This document shows, one piece after another, positions 17,096 through 25,507 of a stretch of DNA of 64,000 nt. The notes under the pieces were generated by a model. That model had not been told where the DNA came from. It did not search any database and saw nothing but the letters and a program-made list of their open reading frames with translations. Each line of letters starts with the position of its first letter. Position 1 is the first letter of the stretch. The translations under genes and the position numbers were made by a program. The stretch is from an uncultured Clostridia bacterium (GTDB taxonomy: Bacteria; Bacillota; Clostridia; UBA1381): positions 124,001 to 188,000 of the forward strand of contig CAKSFT010000007.1 in assembly GCA_934454145.1 (NCBI GenBank), written 5' to 3'.

Positions 17096-17875
17096 TTAAA
17101 TATAATTTTCTCTGCAAAGCAACGGAACCAAATCATCAAGCGAATCTATTGTATAATCGGCAAGCCGCTCCAGGTCTTTTCTTTTGCCCGTTCCGCACAA
17201 AACCGCAATCCCCACGGCATGCCCGTTTTTTGCAAACCTCATGTCGTTCGGTGTGTCCCCGACCATGGCGATTTCCGCCGGGGTTATCCCCCAAAGCCTT
17301 GCGGCGGCGTTGATGATTTCCGCATCGGGCTTCAGGGGGTACTCCGCCCCGTCTGCCGCCCAAAACGCAATCTTATCATAAATCCCGAGTTTTTGGCAAC
17401 AGTCCTTTGCGGCGCCAAGCGTGTCGGTCGTCGCCACGCCCAGCTTTATCCCCTTTTCCGCCAGGGCAGACATAAGCTTTTTCAAATCGGTAAAAGTCTT
17501 AAATTCGGTGACCTTGGTGCAGGTTTCTTCTGTAAACTCCCTCACCAGGGTTTTCTCCAGGTTTTCACGGCAAAATTTGATGCACGGCGAAAAGCTGTGT
17601 TTTTTCATCTGATTTTCCAGCGCACAATATACATCGTCCGCAATCATCGAATATGACTTCCATGCAAGCGCCCCCTCCGGGTCTGCAAGGCCGTCCTTTA
17701 TTCCCAAGCTGTCCAGCAGACACCCGCGTGCCTGCGGCAATTGTCCCAGGTGATACTCGTCTATGACCCTCTCTGTCACCTTGCATGCCGCCTCTCCCCA
17801 CAGGCTGAAAAAATCAATTAATGTCCCGTCTTTGTCAAGTAATATTCCCTTTATCTTCACAAATTTATCTCCCAT
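17096..17875 (-). CDS. HAD-superfamily hydrolase (phosphoglycolate phosphatase-like)
   Basis: This 259-residue phosphatase has all HAD motifs: DKDGT (motif I, residues ~15-19), TTDT (motif II, ~155), a lysine before motif III, and GDTPNDM (motif IV, ~213). The helical cap of ~100 residues makes it a subclass I, Gph/PGP-like enzyme. Neighbours (kdgK, kdgA, fucosidase) suggest a sugar-phosphate or glycolate substrate, but this is inference. The start overlaps the end of the upstream regulator gene by 11 nt, so the two are coupled. Confidence 0.88.
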   Translation of the reverse strand: MGDKFVKIKGILLDKDGTLIDFFSLWGEAACKVTERVIDEYHLGQLPQARGCLLDSLGIKDGLADPEGALAWKSYSMIADDVYCALENQMKKHSFSPCIKFCRENLEKTLVREFTEETCTKVTEFKTFTDLKKLMSALAEKGIKLGVATTDTLGAAKDCCQKLGIYDKIAFWAADGAEYPLKPDAEIINAAARLWGITPAEIAMVGDTPNDMRFAKNGHAVGIAVLCGTGKRKDLERLADYTIDSLDDLVPLLCRENYI

Positions 17876-18194
17876 ATGTATCGTTGTTTACCAAAAACTC
17901 ATAAAACTCAAACATCATGCGCTTGCCCAGCGAATTGAGTTTGCTTAAATCTATATTATATACCTTTGGAATATTTACACTCGTGCATATGTCGGTGCGG
18001 CCGCAAAAATAGTCTGACGAAGCGCTGAAAAATTCGCAGAGATTTCGCATTTCACTTGCGTTCGGCTCTCTTGTCCCCGTTTCCCAGCTTGCGACAACAC
18101 TGCGCGAAACGCCAATCCCTTCTGCGACATCAGATTGTGTCAGTCCTCTTTTTTTCCGCAAATCCCTTATTCTGGCAGATATTATTACAGACAT
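17865..18194 (-). CDS. XRE-family helix-turn-helix regulator
   Basis: This 109-residue protein has an N-terminal Cro/C1 HTH (residues ~6-60: LTQSDVAEGIGVSRSVVASWETG, split as helix-turn-helix) and a short C-terminal tail that matches no familiar ligand domain. It lies 12 nt after kdgK and overlaps the HAD gene, so it is probably made with the sugar catabolic genes. The target is unknown. Confidence 0.88.
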   Translation of the reverse strand: MSVIISARIRDLRKKRGLTQSDVAEGIGVSRSVVASWETGTREPNASEMRNLCEFFSASSDYFCGRTDICTSVNIPKVYNIDLSKLNSLGKRMMFEFYEFLVNNDTYGR

Positions 18195-18206
18195 AGCGGC
18201 TATTCC

Positions 18207-19238
18207 TTATCTCTGCACTCTTCCCGAGCCGTCGCCGCCGGCAAGGTTCTCCACGTCTGCACGGTTCACCAGGTTGAAGTCACCGGGGATTGTGTGCTTA
18301 AGCGCCGACGCCGCAACACCAAATTCCAGCGCAGACTTGAAGTCTTTGCCGTCAAGCAGTCCGCATATAACGCCGCCGGCAAAAGAATCTCCGCCGCCCA
18401 CACGGTCAACGATAGGCGTGATTCTGTATTTTCTGGAATGATAAAATTCCTTTGTATCCCTGTCATATATGCATGCAGACCAGCCGTTGTCCGATGCCGA
18501 ATGGCTTTCACGCAGTGAGCTTATCACATATTTAAAGTTAAACTTTGCAACCATCTGTTCAAAGATGTCTTTATATCCGGCAAGTTCCAGTTCTCCGCTG
18601 GTGACGTCGGTGTTTCCCGGCTTGAAGCCCAGCACCTTCTCGGCGTCCTCTTCATTGCCTATGCATACATCGACATACTGCATGAGGTTTGTCATAATCT
18701 TTTGTGCTTTTTCCGAGCTCCAAAGCTTTTTTCTGAAATTAAGGTCGCACGAAACCGTGATTCCCTTTGTTTTTGCGGCTTTCAGCGCCGCCTCGCAAAG
18801 CTCTGCCGCCGCGTCGGACACCGCCGGTGTGATGCCGGTGAAGTGGAACCAATCCGCGCCCTCAAAAATTTCATCAAAATCGAAATCCTCAGGCTTTGCC
18901 GTGGAAATTGAAGAATGTGCCCTGTCATAAACAACATTCGACGCCCTCATCGCCGCGCCCGTTTCCAGGAAATATATCCCCAGTCTTTCTCCGCCGCGCG
19001 CGATGTGTGCTGTCCCGACATTGTGCTTTCTCAAAGCCGCAACGGCACATTCGCCGATTGGGTTTTCGGGCACCTTGGTGATGAACTCTGCGTCGTGACC
19101 GTAGTTTGCCAGCGAAACCGCAACATTTGCCTCTCCGCCGCCATAACATACGTCAAATTCATCTGCCTGGATAAATTTCTCATTCCCGGGGGTAGAAAGC
19201 CTAAGCATTATTTCTCCCATCGTTATTACTTTTGCCAT
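18207..19238 (-). CDS. kdgK: 2-dehydro-3-deoxygluconate kinase (PfkB family)
   Basis: This 343-residue ribokinase-family sugar kinase phosphorylates 2-keto-3-deoxygluconate to KDPG, the substrate of the aldolase encoded two genes upstream. The start is MAKVITMGEIMLRLSTPG; CYGGGEANVAVSLANYG is PfkB signature 1, and VDRVGGGDSFAGGVI contains the anion hole and catalytic Asp. AAAGGAATG precedes the ATG. The pairing with kdgA supports KDG over other PfkB substrates. Confidence 0.88.
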   Translation of the reverse strand: MAKVITMGEIMLRLSTPGNEKFIQADEFDVCYGGGEANVAVSLANYGHDAEFITKVPENPIGECAVAALRKHNVGTAHIARGGERLGIYFLETGAAMRASNVVYDRAHSSISTAKPEDFDFDEIFEGADWFHFTGITPAVSDAAAELCEAALKAAKTKGITVSCDLNFRKKLWSSEKAQKIMTNLMQYVDVCIGNEEDAEKVLGFKPGNTDVTSGELELAGYKDIFEQMVAKFNFKYVISSLRESHSASDNGWSACIYDRDTKEFYHSRKYRITPIVDRVGGGDSFAGGVICGLLDGKDFKSALEFGVAASALKHTIPGDFNLVNRADVENLAGGDGSGRVQR

Positions 19239-19303
19239 ATTATAACATTCCTTTCGTCCTTATCTTTGATATCGGGGGCGACATGTCCTGCACCCCTCCC
19301 ACA

Positions 19304-20296
19304 TTATTTTCTTCTTATTTTCAGCTTGTCCGCTATTGCAAAAAGGTGCTCCCTGTCTGCCTCCACAAGCTTACCGTCGGTATTCGGCGGCATATTGATG
19401 ACCGCCATGTTTTGATTCTTAAAGATAATCTCACAATTTTTGCAGATTTCGTCCACATCCAAAAGCGGCTTGTCCTCATAGATGTTGGAATAAAACCAGG
19501 AAAAACCCTCCCTCGAGCATATTGTCATCTCAAAGGGGAGATAATAGCGGTTGTTTTGATATGTATAGATTTTGGGGTCATTTTCGGCACACATATACGA
19601 ATCCCACAGCCGAAAATCGCTGGGAAACATCCGCAAGGGGTCGTTCTCGCGGTAATTTTCGGGAAGGTAGCGTTCTTCCGGGAAACATGCCTGATTAAAG
19701 TCGTCGCCGACAGTGTGATTTATGCCGACCTGGCATTTGGGCTGTAAGCGTTTTATAAGGTCATAGGTTTTTTCAAGCTGCCACATGCGGCGCGGCTTGT
19801 CCCAAGCCCCGTCAAACCAAATCTCGACAATTTCGCCGTATCTGCCGTCCAAAAGCTCTGTAAGCTGGCTGTGCATATACTTTATATATTCGCCAAAGTC
19901 GGTTTTATAGGTTTTTTCTGACCTGTCCCACAAGGAATAATAAAGCCCAAGCTTTATTCCGTATTTTTTGCACGCCTTTGCCACTTCCTTTATGACATCG
20001 GTCTTGTTGCCGGAATTTCTCACACAATACTCTGTATACTTCGTGTCCCAAAGGCAGAACCCGTCATGATGCTTGGTAATCATTATGACATAGTTCATGC
20101 CTGCCTCATAGGCGGTTCTGACCCACTGGTCGGCGTCAATTTCCGCCGGCTTGTACGAAAGCGCTTGGATACCACCGTCAGACCATTCCACATTGCCAAA
20201 GGTGTTTACCCCAAAATGAATAAACATGCCGAATTTTCTGTCCATCTGCTCTTGCTGATATTTGTTTGGTAAAAGTGACGGTTGCTGCTGTATCAT
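19304..20296 (-). CDS. Glycoside hydrolase family 29 alpha-L-fucosidase (short form)
   Basis: This 330-residue enzyme has the GH29 N-terminal hallmark RKFGMFIHFGVNTFG, the TKHHDGFCLWDT motif, and the nucleophile in EIWFDGAWD. There is no signal peptide, so it acts inside the cell. It consists of the catalytic barrel only; the C-terminal beta-sandwich found in most ~450-residue members is missing. ATG 20296 follows AGAGG. It sits 4 nt after kdgA and just before kdgK, an unusual insertion of a fucosidase between KDG-pathway genes. Confidence 0.9.
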   Translation of the reverse strand: MIQQQPSLLPNKYQQEQMDRKFGMFIHFGVNTFGNVEWSDGGIQALSYKPAEIDADQWVRTAYEAGMNYVIMITKHHDGFCLWDTKYTEYCVRNSGNKTDVIKEVAKACKKYGIKLGLYYSLWDRSEKTYKTDFGEYIKYMHSQLTELLDGRYGEIVEIWFDGAWDKPRRMWQLEKTYDLIKRLQPKCQVGINHTVGDDFNQACFPEERYLPENYRENDPLRMFPSDFRLWDSYMCAENDPKIYTYQNNRYYLPFEMTICSREGFSWFYSNIYEDKPLLDVDEICKNCEIIFKNQNMAVINMPPNTDGKLVEADREHLFAIADKLKIRRK

Positions 20297-20300
20297 AAAA

Positions 20301-20942
20301 TTAACCTCTTGCTTCCTTGATTTTTGCGATAAATTCTTTTGCGGTTTCGGTAATCTTCTTGTAGTCACCTGTCTTTGCGCCGGCTGTCAGGCTCGAACCC
20401 GCACCGACAGCAACCGCGCCGGCCTTTATCCACTGGTCAACATTGGAAACGTCAACGCCGCCTGTCGGCATCATCTTGGCGTGCGGCAGCGGCCCTCTGA
20501 TGTCCTTGATTATCCTCGGTCCAAAAAGGTCTGCCGGGAAAATCTTTATGATGTCCGCGCCGGCTTCCATTGCCGTAAGCACCTCTGTGATGGTCATGCA
20601 GCCCGGCAGATACGGCACTCTGTAGCGATTGCAGAGCTTTGCCGCCTCCGCGTTAAATCCGGGACTTACAACATAGTTTGCGCCCGACAGGATTGCCGTC
20701 CTTGCCGTTTCCGAATCCAGCACCGTCCCGGCGCCCAAAAGCATCTCTCCGTTTGAATACTTCTTTGCCAAAGCTTCTATAACCTTGTGTGCGCCCGGCA
20801 CTGTGAAGGTCAGCTCAATAGACGGGCAGCCCCCCTCCAGGCACGCGTCGGCAATCCTTATTGCCTCGTCCTCGGTGTTTGCGCGTACAACTGCGACAAG
20901 CCCCGCGTCTGTCATTTTTGTGATTACTTTTTCCTTTTCCAT
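20301..20942 (-). CDS. kdgA: KDPG/KHG aldolase
   Basis: This 213-residue class I aldolase cleaves 2-keto-3-deoxy-6-phosphogluconate to pyruvate and glyceraldehyde 3-phosphate. LVAVVRANTEDEAI is the start of the barrel, CPSIELTFTVPGA contains the catalytic Glu, LPGCMTITEV follows, and the Schiff-base Lys is in IIKIFPADLFGP. MPTGGVDVSNVDQWIKAGA ends the barrel. ATG 20942 is preferred over ATG 20954, which sits directly on the GGAA of the ribosome-binding site. It heads the KDG operon. Confidence 0.93.
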   Translation of the reverse strand: MEKEKVITKMTDAGLVAVVRANTEDEAIRIADACLEGGCPSIELTFTVPGAHKVIEALAKKYSNGEMLLGAGTVLDSETARTAILSGANYVVSPGFNAEAAKLCNRYRVPYLPGCMTITEVLTAMEAGADIIKIFPADLFGPRIIKDIRGPLPHAKMMPTGGVDVSNVDQWIKAGAVAVGAGSSLTAGAKTGDYKKITETAKEFIAKIKEARG

Positions 20943-21097
20943 TTTTATAACCATTCCTTTCCGTGCCGCAAGGCACAAAACTGATGTCTGAAAGAAAATC
21001 GCTCGCAAAAAGCTGTGCTGCGGACAATTTTATTCAGGCTTACATTCCTCTGTTTTTTTATAATCAACAAACCCTCTGCTCGGCAGAACGCTTGTGT

Positions 21098-21892
21098 TTA
21101 TCTTAATATATATCCCGTTTCGTCATAAAGCTTTTTTGCTCTCAGTTTCCTGTAAAACTCCGCCTTCACCGTGTCGCGGTACGGGTTGACAAAAAGCGTC
21201 CCGATTCCGCAAAGCAACATTCCCAAAAGATACCACCCGATAAAGGACAGGTCAAGCACAAATGCAAAGAATGTATATCCTCTCATGAGATGCCTGCTTT
21301 CTATGATTGCGTCCATGCACGCGGTGTTGGGGTGCTCCGCTATGATATATTCTGTCATGCTGTAGGAATAATCTTTGTAAATCGTCAGCACTGCGCCCGG
21401 GAACATCAGCAAAATCGCCGCGGCGTACATCGCCACACCGATTGCGTAATTTCCGCGCACATCAATGAGAACCGCCGCCGCATAAGACATCGCAACTCCA
21501 AGATAAAGCGGTATGCTCCACAATGCGGTGAACAAATCTCTCAGAAACATGGTTTTCACCGTGCTTATATAATTTTCCTTAAACACCCTCCACAGCGCAC
21601 TGTAGTCAACCTCCGGATATGACCCGGAGTTTTGCAGTATAAAACTGCAATATCCCACCCTGAAGGGATTCGCAAGAAATATGTTCACCAAAACCGACAG
21701 CACAAAACTTCCGCCTATCACGGTGAAAAACGCCGGATAATTGGTTATGTTCTGCAAGCTTTGCAAGTTTATGTTTATCCCCCCAAAGCCGAGAATGACA
21801 TACTGCAAAAGACCGATAAAGAAAAATGTCCAGTATCTGCGCACCAAAATATCTTTGGCACGCTCTTTCAAAGCCTTCCTTGTGATTTCCAT
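21098..21892 (-). CDS. DUF975 family integral membrane protein
   Basis: This 264-residue protein begins MEITRKALKERAKDIL, the conserved N-terminus of DUF975, followed by about six membrane helices. The family is common in Firmicutes and has no established function. ATG 21892 with GGAGA upstream is chosen; the 26-residue N-terminal extension of the longer frame is not family-like. It lies ~155 nt upstream of kdgA on the same strand but is probably unrelated to it functionally. Confidence 0.82.
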   Translation of the reverse strand: MEITRKALKERAKDILVRRYWTFFFIGLLQYVILGFGGININLQSLQNITNYPAFFTVIGGSFVLSVLVNIFLANPFRVGYCSFILQNSGSYPEVDYSALWRVFKENYISTVKTMFLRDLFTALWSIPLYLGVAMSYAAAVLIDVRGNYAIGVAMYAAAILLMFPGAVLTIYKDYSYSMTEYIIAEHPNTACMDAIIESRHLMRGYTFFAFVLDLSFIGWYLLGMLLCGIGTLFVNPYRDTVKAEFYRKLRAKKLYDETGYILR

Positions 21893-22105
21893 AAAAAATT
21901 CTCCATTCTGCGCACCGACAGTGCAGCCAATAACCCCAAATCCCGGGATTATATCCAATTTCCTACCCATTTTATATTATATACCAATATGCAGAAAAAG
22001 TAAATATATATCTCAAAAAAATTTCGCTGTATATCAACATTATTTGCGCACCGAAGTGTGCTTTCGGTATTCACATATATTTTTCCGCCGCATATTATAA
22101 ATCAC

Positions 22106-22301
22106 AGGTAATTGTAAAATTCAGATTTTAGAATTACTCTCCGCATCTTTGTGGAGGTATCGGGAATGTCAACCCCTGATTTGTTGCCGAAAATGACGGC
22201 AAGTGCGCCATTTTTGACTGGAATAAAAAGTTTCAGACTTGGGGAACTTTTTATTCCCGACTAAACGTTTTAATTGTAAAGCCTTGGTTTTACAATCGGT
22301 T
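22106..22301 (+). mobile_element. Long palindrome-ended repeat, copy L2, upstream of dpaA
   Basis: This ~196-bp copy of the long element is the most diverged of the three. It begins AGGTAATTGTAAAATTC and ends GGTTTTACAATCGGTT. The core stem GGAATAAAAAGTT/AACTTTTTATTCC is perfect and carries a G-C pair where copies L1 and L3 have A-T. It ends 32 nt before the dpaA ATG. The AT-rich flanks (ATTATAAATC before, ATTATATAATC after) look like a decayed direct repeat. Confidence 0.8.
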
Positions 22302-22333
22302 GATTATATAATCTGACAAGGAGGTAAAAAAAT

Positions 22334-23176
22334 ATGAATATATCTGTAGTTGGCGGCGATTTGCGCCAGCTTACCCTTGCAAGGCTCCTGAGAGAAGACG
22401 GATACCCTGTCAAAGTCGCCGGTTTTGACAAAGGGCCGGGAAACACCTTTGAAACACCGGACGGCATATGGGAAAGCGAGGTTATTATCCTCCCAATCCC
22501 GGCAAGCCACGACGCAAAATGTGTCAATGCCCCGTATTCGGAAAATCCGATTTATATAGACCCGGATAATCTGTCGCACGCAAAGCTTATTCTCGGCGGA
22601 AATATATCCGAGCCGCTCAAAAACATTTTTGACTCAATCGGCGCAAAATACATAGATTATCTAAAACGTGACGAACTCATGATAAGAAACGCAATCCCCA
22701 CGGCAGAAGGTGCGGTGGAAATTGCTTTTTCGGAACTCCCGATAACCATACATTCCAGCAACTGCCTTGTCGTGGGCTATGGCAGAATCGGGAAAATACT
22801 GAGCGATATGCTCAGAAACCTCGGCGCAAACGTCACAGTGTCTGCAAGAAAATGCTCTGACCTTTCCTGGATAGCCGCGCGCGGCTGCACGCCCGTGCAC
22901 AATTCCGACCTGGCAAACGAAATATCGGGCTTTGACGCGATTTTCAACACAGTGCCCGCGATGATTCTTGACAAAAACGTGCTTATGCAGGTGCACCCCG
23001 ACACACTCATTATCGACCTTGCTTCAAAGCCGGGCGGCGTGGACTTTGCCACGGCAAAGGACTTGGGGCTGAAGGTGATATGGTCTTTGGGGCTCCCCGG
23101 CAAAACAGCGCCGATAACTTCGGGAGAAATCATAAAAGACACCGTCATAAATATCCTGAGTGAAACGGAGGTGTAA
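22334..23176 (+). CDS. dpaA: Dipicolinate synthase subunit A
   Basis: DpaA (SpoVFA) is the dehydrogenase-like subunit of dipicolinate synthase, which makes the spore-core chelator DPA in the mother cell. The 280-residue protein starts MNISVVGGDLRQLTLARLL and has a Rossmann motif at CLVVGYGRIGKIL (~145), followed by DLASKPGGVDF and SLGLPGKTAP. AAGGAGG lies 8-9 nt before the ATG. dpaB starts 4 nt after its stop. Repeat L2 fills its 5' leader. Confidence 0.93.
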   Translation: MNISVVGGDLRQLTLARLLREDGYPVKVAGFDKGPGNTFETPDGIWESEVIILPIPASHDAKCVNAPYSENPIYIDPDNLSHAKLILGGNISEPLKNIFDSIGAKYIDYLKRDELMIRNAIPTAEGAVEIAFSELPITIHSSNCLVVGYGRIGKILSDMLRNLGANVTVSARKCSDLSWIAARGCTPVHNSDLANEISGFDAIFNTVPAMILDKNVLMQVHPDTLIIDLASKPGGVDFATAKDLGLKVIWSLGLPGKTAPITSGEIIKDTVINILSETEV

Positions 23177-23180
23177 CAGT

Positions 23181-23759
23181 GTGGATTTATCAGACAAACG
23201 CATAGGATTTGCCATCACGGGTTCTTTCTGCACCTTCAGGAAAACCCTTGCCCAGCTTGAAAATCTTGCCCTGACCGGCGCGGACATCACGCCCATCATG
23301 AGCGACGCGGCATATTCTACAGACACCCGTTTCGGCACGGCGCAAGGGTTTATAAGCCGCATAGAAACCGCGTGCAAAAAGCCGGTTATACACACAATCA
23401 CGGCGGCAGAGCCCATCGGGCCGCAAGGCCTTCTGGATTTGCTGGTGATTGCCCCCTGCACGGGCAACACCCTCGCAAAGCTTGCCGCCGGGATATGCGA
23501 TTCGTGCGTGACCCTCGCGGCAAAGGCGCATCTGCGCAACCGCCGCCCCGTGCTTATCGCGGTTTCCACAAACGACGGGCTGGGCAACGCCGCCAAAAAC
23601 ATCGGCGTGCTCTTAAACAGCAAAAATATATATTTTGTTCCCTTTGGTCAGGACGACTGCGAAAACAAGCCCAATTCTCTTGTCGCCGACATGAGCCTCA
23701 TCCCCGAGGCATGCGCGGCGGCGCTGGATTTGCGGCAATTACAGCCGATTTTGTGCTGA
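23181..23759 (+). CDS. dpaB: Dipicolinate synthase subunit B
   Basis: DpaB (SpoVFB) is the flavoprotein subunit of dipicolinate synthase, 192 residues. It has RIGFAITGSFCTFRKTL at the N-terminus, VIAPCTGNTLAKLAAGI in the flavoprotein core and PLVLAVSTND-like VLIAVSTNDGLG. GTG 23181 is favoured because GGAGGTG stands 7 nt upstream. The long hairpin terminator after it ends the dpaAB operon. Confidence 0.93.
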   Translation: MDLSDKRIGFAITGSFCTFRKTLAQLENLALTGADITPIMSDAAYSTDTRFGTAQGFISRIETACKKPVIHTITAAEPIGPQGLLDLLVIAPCTGNTLAKLAAGICDSCVTLAAKAHLRNRRPVLIAVSTNDGLGNAAKNIGVLLNSKNIYFVPFGQDDCENKPNSLVADMSLIPEACAAALDLRQLQPILC

Positions 23760-23773
23760 TTATATAGATTTCG

Positions 23774-23827
23774 GGAGTGGCTGTCTGAAAAGTCGGTTGA
23801 CTTTTCAGGCAGCCGCTCCTTTTTTTC
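23774..23827 (+). terminator. Strong Rho-independent terminator after dpaB
   Basis: A 21-bp stem (23774-23794 with 23799-23819) with a GGTT loop is followed by seven T. The stem contains only two G-T wobble positions. Confidence 0.92.
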
Positions 23828-23904
23828 AGAAAAACTGTATCGGCACAGATTGCATGGTTACATTTTTGTTATAATGAAAACGACCTTTTTGCAAAACAAT
23901 TGTC

Positions 23905-23933
23905 TTGCACTTTATCCTTTTTTGTAGTATAAT
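23905..23933 (+). promoter_or_regulatory. SigA-type promoter of thyA-DHFR
   Basis: TTGCAC, a 17-nt spacer, and TATAAT are located 41 nt before the thyA start. Confidence 0.75.
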
Positions 23934-23974
23934 GGGATAGAATAAAACCCGAGAAAACAAAAAGGAGAAAGCAA

Positions 23975-24805
23975 ATGAGTGCGGCAGACAAGATTTTTAT
24001 AGAAAATTGCAGAGATATATTAAAAAACGGCTATATGGATTCCGACCGTGAGGTGCGCCCCAGGTGGGAGGACGGCACCCCGGCGCATACCATAAAAAAA
24101 TTCGGCATTGTAAACAGATATGACTTAAGCAAAGAGTTCCCCATTCTGACACTGCGCCGTACATATCTCAAAAGTGCGGTTGACGAGCTTTTGTGGATTT
24201 GGCAAAAAAAATCAAACAACATAAAAGACCTGTCCAGTCACATCTGGGACGAATGGGCAGACGAAAACGGCTCTATCGGGAAGGCATACGGCTATCAGCT
24301 CGGAATTAAGCACCACTACAAGGAAGGCGAATTTGACCAGGTGGACAGGGTGCTCTATGACCTGAAACACAACCCCGGCAGCCGCCGCATAATGACCAAT
24401 ATCTACAATCATGCCGACCTTTCCGAAATGGGACTGTATCCCTGTGCCTACAGCATGACCTTCAATGTGTCGGGCGACACGCTCAACGGCATTCTGAACC
24501 AGCGTTCACAGGACATGCTTGCCGCAAACAACTGGAACGTGTGCCAATATTCCATTCTTATGCATATGTTTGCCGAGGTCAGCGGGCTGAAAGTCGGCGA
24601 GCTGGTGCATGTCATCGCCGATGCACACATATACGACCGCCACATACCGATTGTGGAAGAGCTGATTTCGCGCACGCCATATGAAGCGCCAACGCTTGTA
24701 AAAACAGAGGACGTGACCGATTTCTACACATTTACACCCGACACCTACAAGCTTGAAAACTATAAATATCATCAATTCGATACAAAAATCCCGATTGCGG
24801 TGTGA
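23975..24805 (+). CDS. thyA: Thymidylate synthase
   Basis: This 276-residue ThyA makes dTMP from dUMP using methylene-tetrahydrofolate. The catalytic cysteine is Cys157 in LYPCAYSMTFNV; RRIMTNIYNHADL supplies the phosphate-binding arginines, and NQRSQDMLAANNWNV and HIYDRHIPIVEELI are conserved. AAAGGAGAAAG precedes the ATG. The downstream DHFR gene recycles the dihydrofolate this reaction makes, a classic pairing. Confidence 0.96.
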   Translation: MSAADKIFIENCRDILKNGYMDSDREVRPRWEDGTPAHTIKKFGIVNRYDLSKEFPILTLRRTYLKSAVDELLWIWQKKSNNIKDLSSHIWDEWADENGSIGKAYGYQLGIKHHYKEGEFDQVDRVLYDLKHNPGSRRIMTNIYNHADLSEMGLYPCAYSMTFNVSGDTLNGILNQRSQDMLAANNWNVCQYSILMHMFAEVSGLKVGELVHVIADAHIYDRHIPIVEELISRTPYEAPTLVKTEDVTDFYTFTPDTYKLENYKYHQFDTKIPIAV

Positions 24806-24819
24806 AGGAGGACAAGAAT

Positions 24820-25326
24820 ATGAACATCATAGCGGCGGCATCGGAAAACTGGGGAATCGGCAAGGACAACGCCCTGCTGTTCCACATTCCCGAGGACATG
24901 AAATTTTTCAGGAGCACCACGCTGAACAAAGTTGTGGTGATGGGCAGAAAAACGCTTGAATCCTTCCCCAACCAAAAGCCCCTCCCCAAGCGCACCAACA
25001 TTGTGCTGAGCAGGAACCCTGCATTCTCCCCCGAAGGGGTCACGGTTTGCCGCACAGTGAGAGAGCTTTTTTCGGAGGTGAAAAAACACAGCACCGATGA
25101 TGTATTCATCTGCGGCGGAGAACAGATATACCGTGAGCTTATACCGTTTTGCAAAACAGCTTATATAACAAAGGTTTACAGCACAAAAGAGGCGGACAGC
25201 TTTATCCCGGATTTCGACCAAATGCCCGGGTGGAGCCTTGAGGACACCTCCGGTGTGCTTGAGGACAACGGATACAAGTTCAGCTTCAATCTCTACAAAA
25301 ACAACAATGTTGTGCCGATTGATTAA
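24820..25326 (+). CDS. Dihydrofolate reductase
   Basis: This 168-residue NADPH-dependent reductase begins MNIIAAASENWGIGKDNALLFHIPEDMKFF (split here: IAAASENWGIGKDN, then LLFHIPEDMKFF), with the cofactor segment VVMGRKTLESFP and FICGGEQIYRELIP. The acidic active-site residue lies in HIPEDM. ATG 24820 has AAGGAGGA upstream, 15 nt after thyA. No resistance-type substitution can be judged from sequence alone. Confidence 0.94.
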   Translation: MNIIAAASENWGIGKDNALLFHIPEDMKFFRSTTLNKVVVMGRKTLESFPNQKPLPKRTNIVLSRNPAFSPEGVTVCRTVRELFSEVKKHSTDDVFICGGEQIYRELIPFCKTAYITKVYSTKEADSFIPDFDQMPGWSLEDTSGVLEDNGYKFSFNLYKNNNVVPID

Positions 25327-25333
25327 AAAAACA

Positions 25334-25362
25334 TTGACATTTTGCAGAAAACGGCATATAAT
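25334..25362 (+). promoter_or_regulatory. Consensus SigA promoter of the metal-exporter leader
   Basis: TTGACA, a 17-nt spacer and TATAAT form a perfect consensus promoter just after the DHFR stop. The expected transcription start (~25369) coincides with the 5' strand of the aptamer P1 stem. Confidence 0.85.
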
Positions 25363-25367
25363 ATATT

Positions 25368-25443
25368 GAAATGAACAGACCTTTTCCGGAGGTCGGGCGG
25401 CGCAAGCCGCAGCAGAAGCACAAGGCGGCTGTGGGACAATTTC
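25368..25443 (+). ncRNA. Candidate NiCo (czcD) riboswitch aptamer
   Basis: Four consecutive helices can form a four-way junction: P1 GAAAT/ATTTC (25368-25372 with 25439-25443), P2 GACC/GGTC, P3 GCGGC-GCAA-GCCGC (25397-25410), and P4 CAGC/GCTG (25410-25413 with 25428-25431). The GGTCGGGC and TGTGGGACAA junction segments resemble the NiCo riboswitch as I recall it. The next gene is a CDF metal exporter, the known NiCo target. The downstream terminator reuses P4 and junction bases, so folding of one excludes the other. No covariance search was run. Confidence 0.65.
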
Positions 25444-25459
25444 CACAGCCGCCTTTTTT
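25424..25459 (+). terminator. Riboswitch expression-platform terminator
   Basis: GGCGGCTGTGG (25424-25434) pairs with CCACAGCCGCC (25443-25453), followed by six T. It overlaps the 3' half of the aptamer, giving a metal-on switch. Confidence 0.85.
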
Positions 25460-25507
25460 GACTCCCGATTTGCATGGGGATTGATTATTATTAAGGAAGT
25501 GATTTTT

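Noticed and set aside
25368..25459. Small SRP RNA
   Set aside because: Length and GC-rich stems fit, but the conserved SRP loop GGTCAGG...GGAAGCAGC is absent, and the terminator overlap with the aptamer fits a riboswitch.
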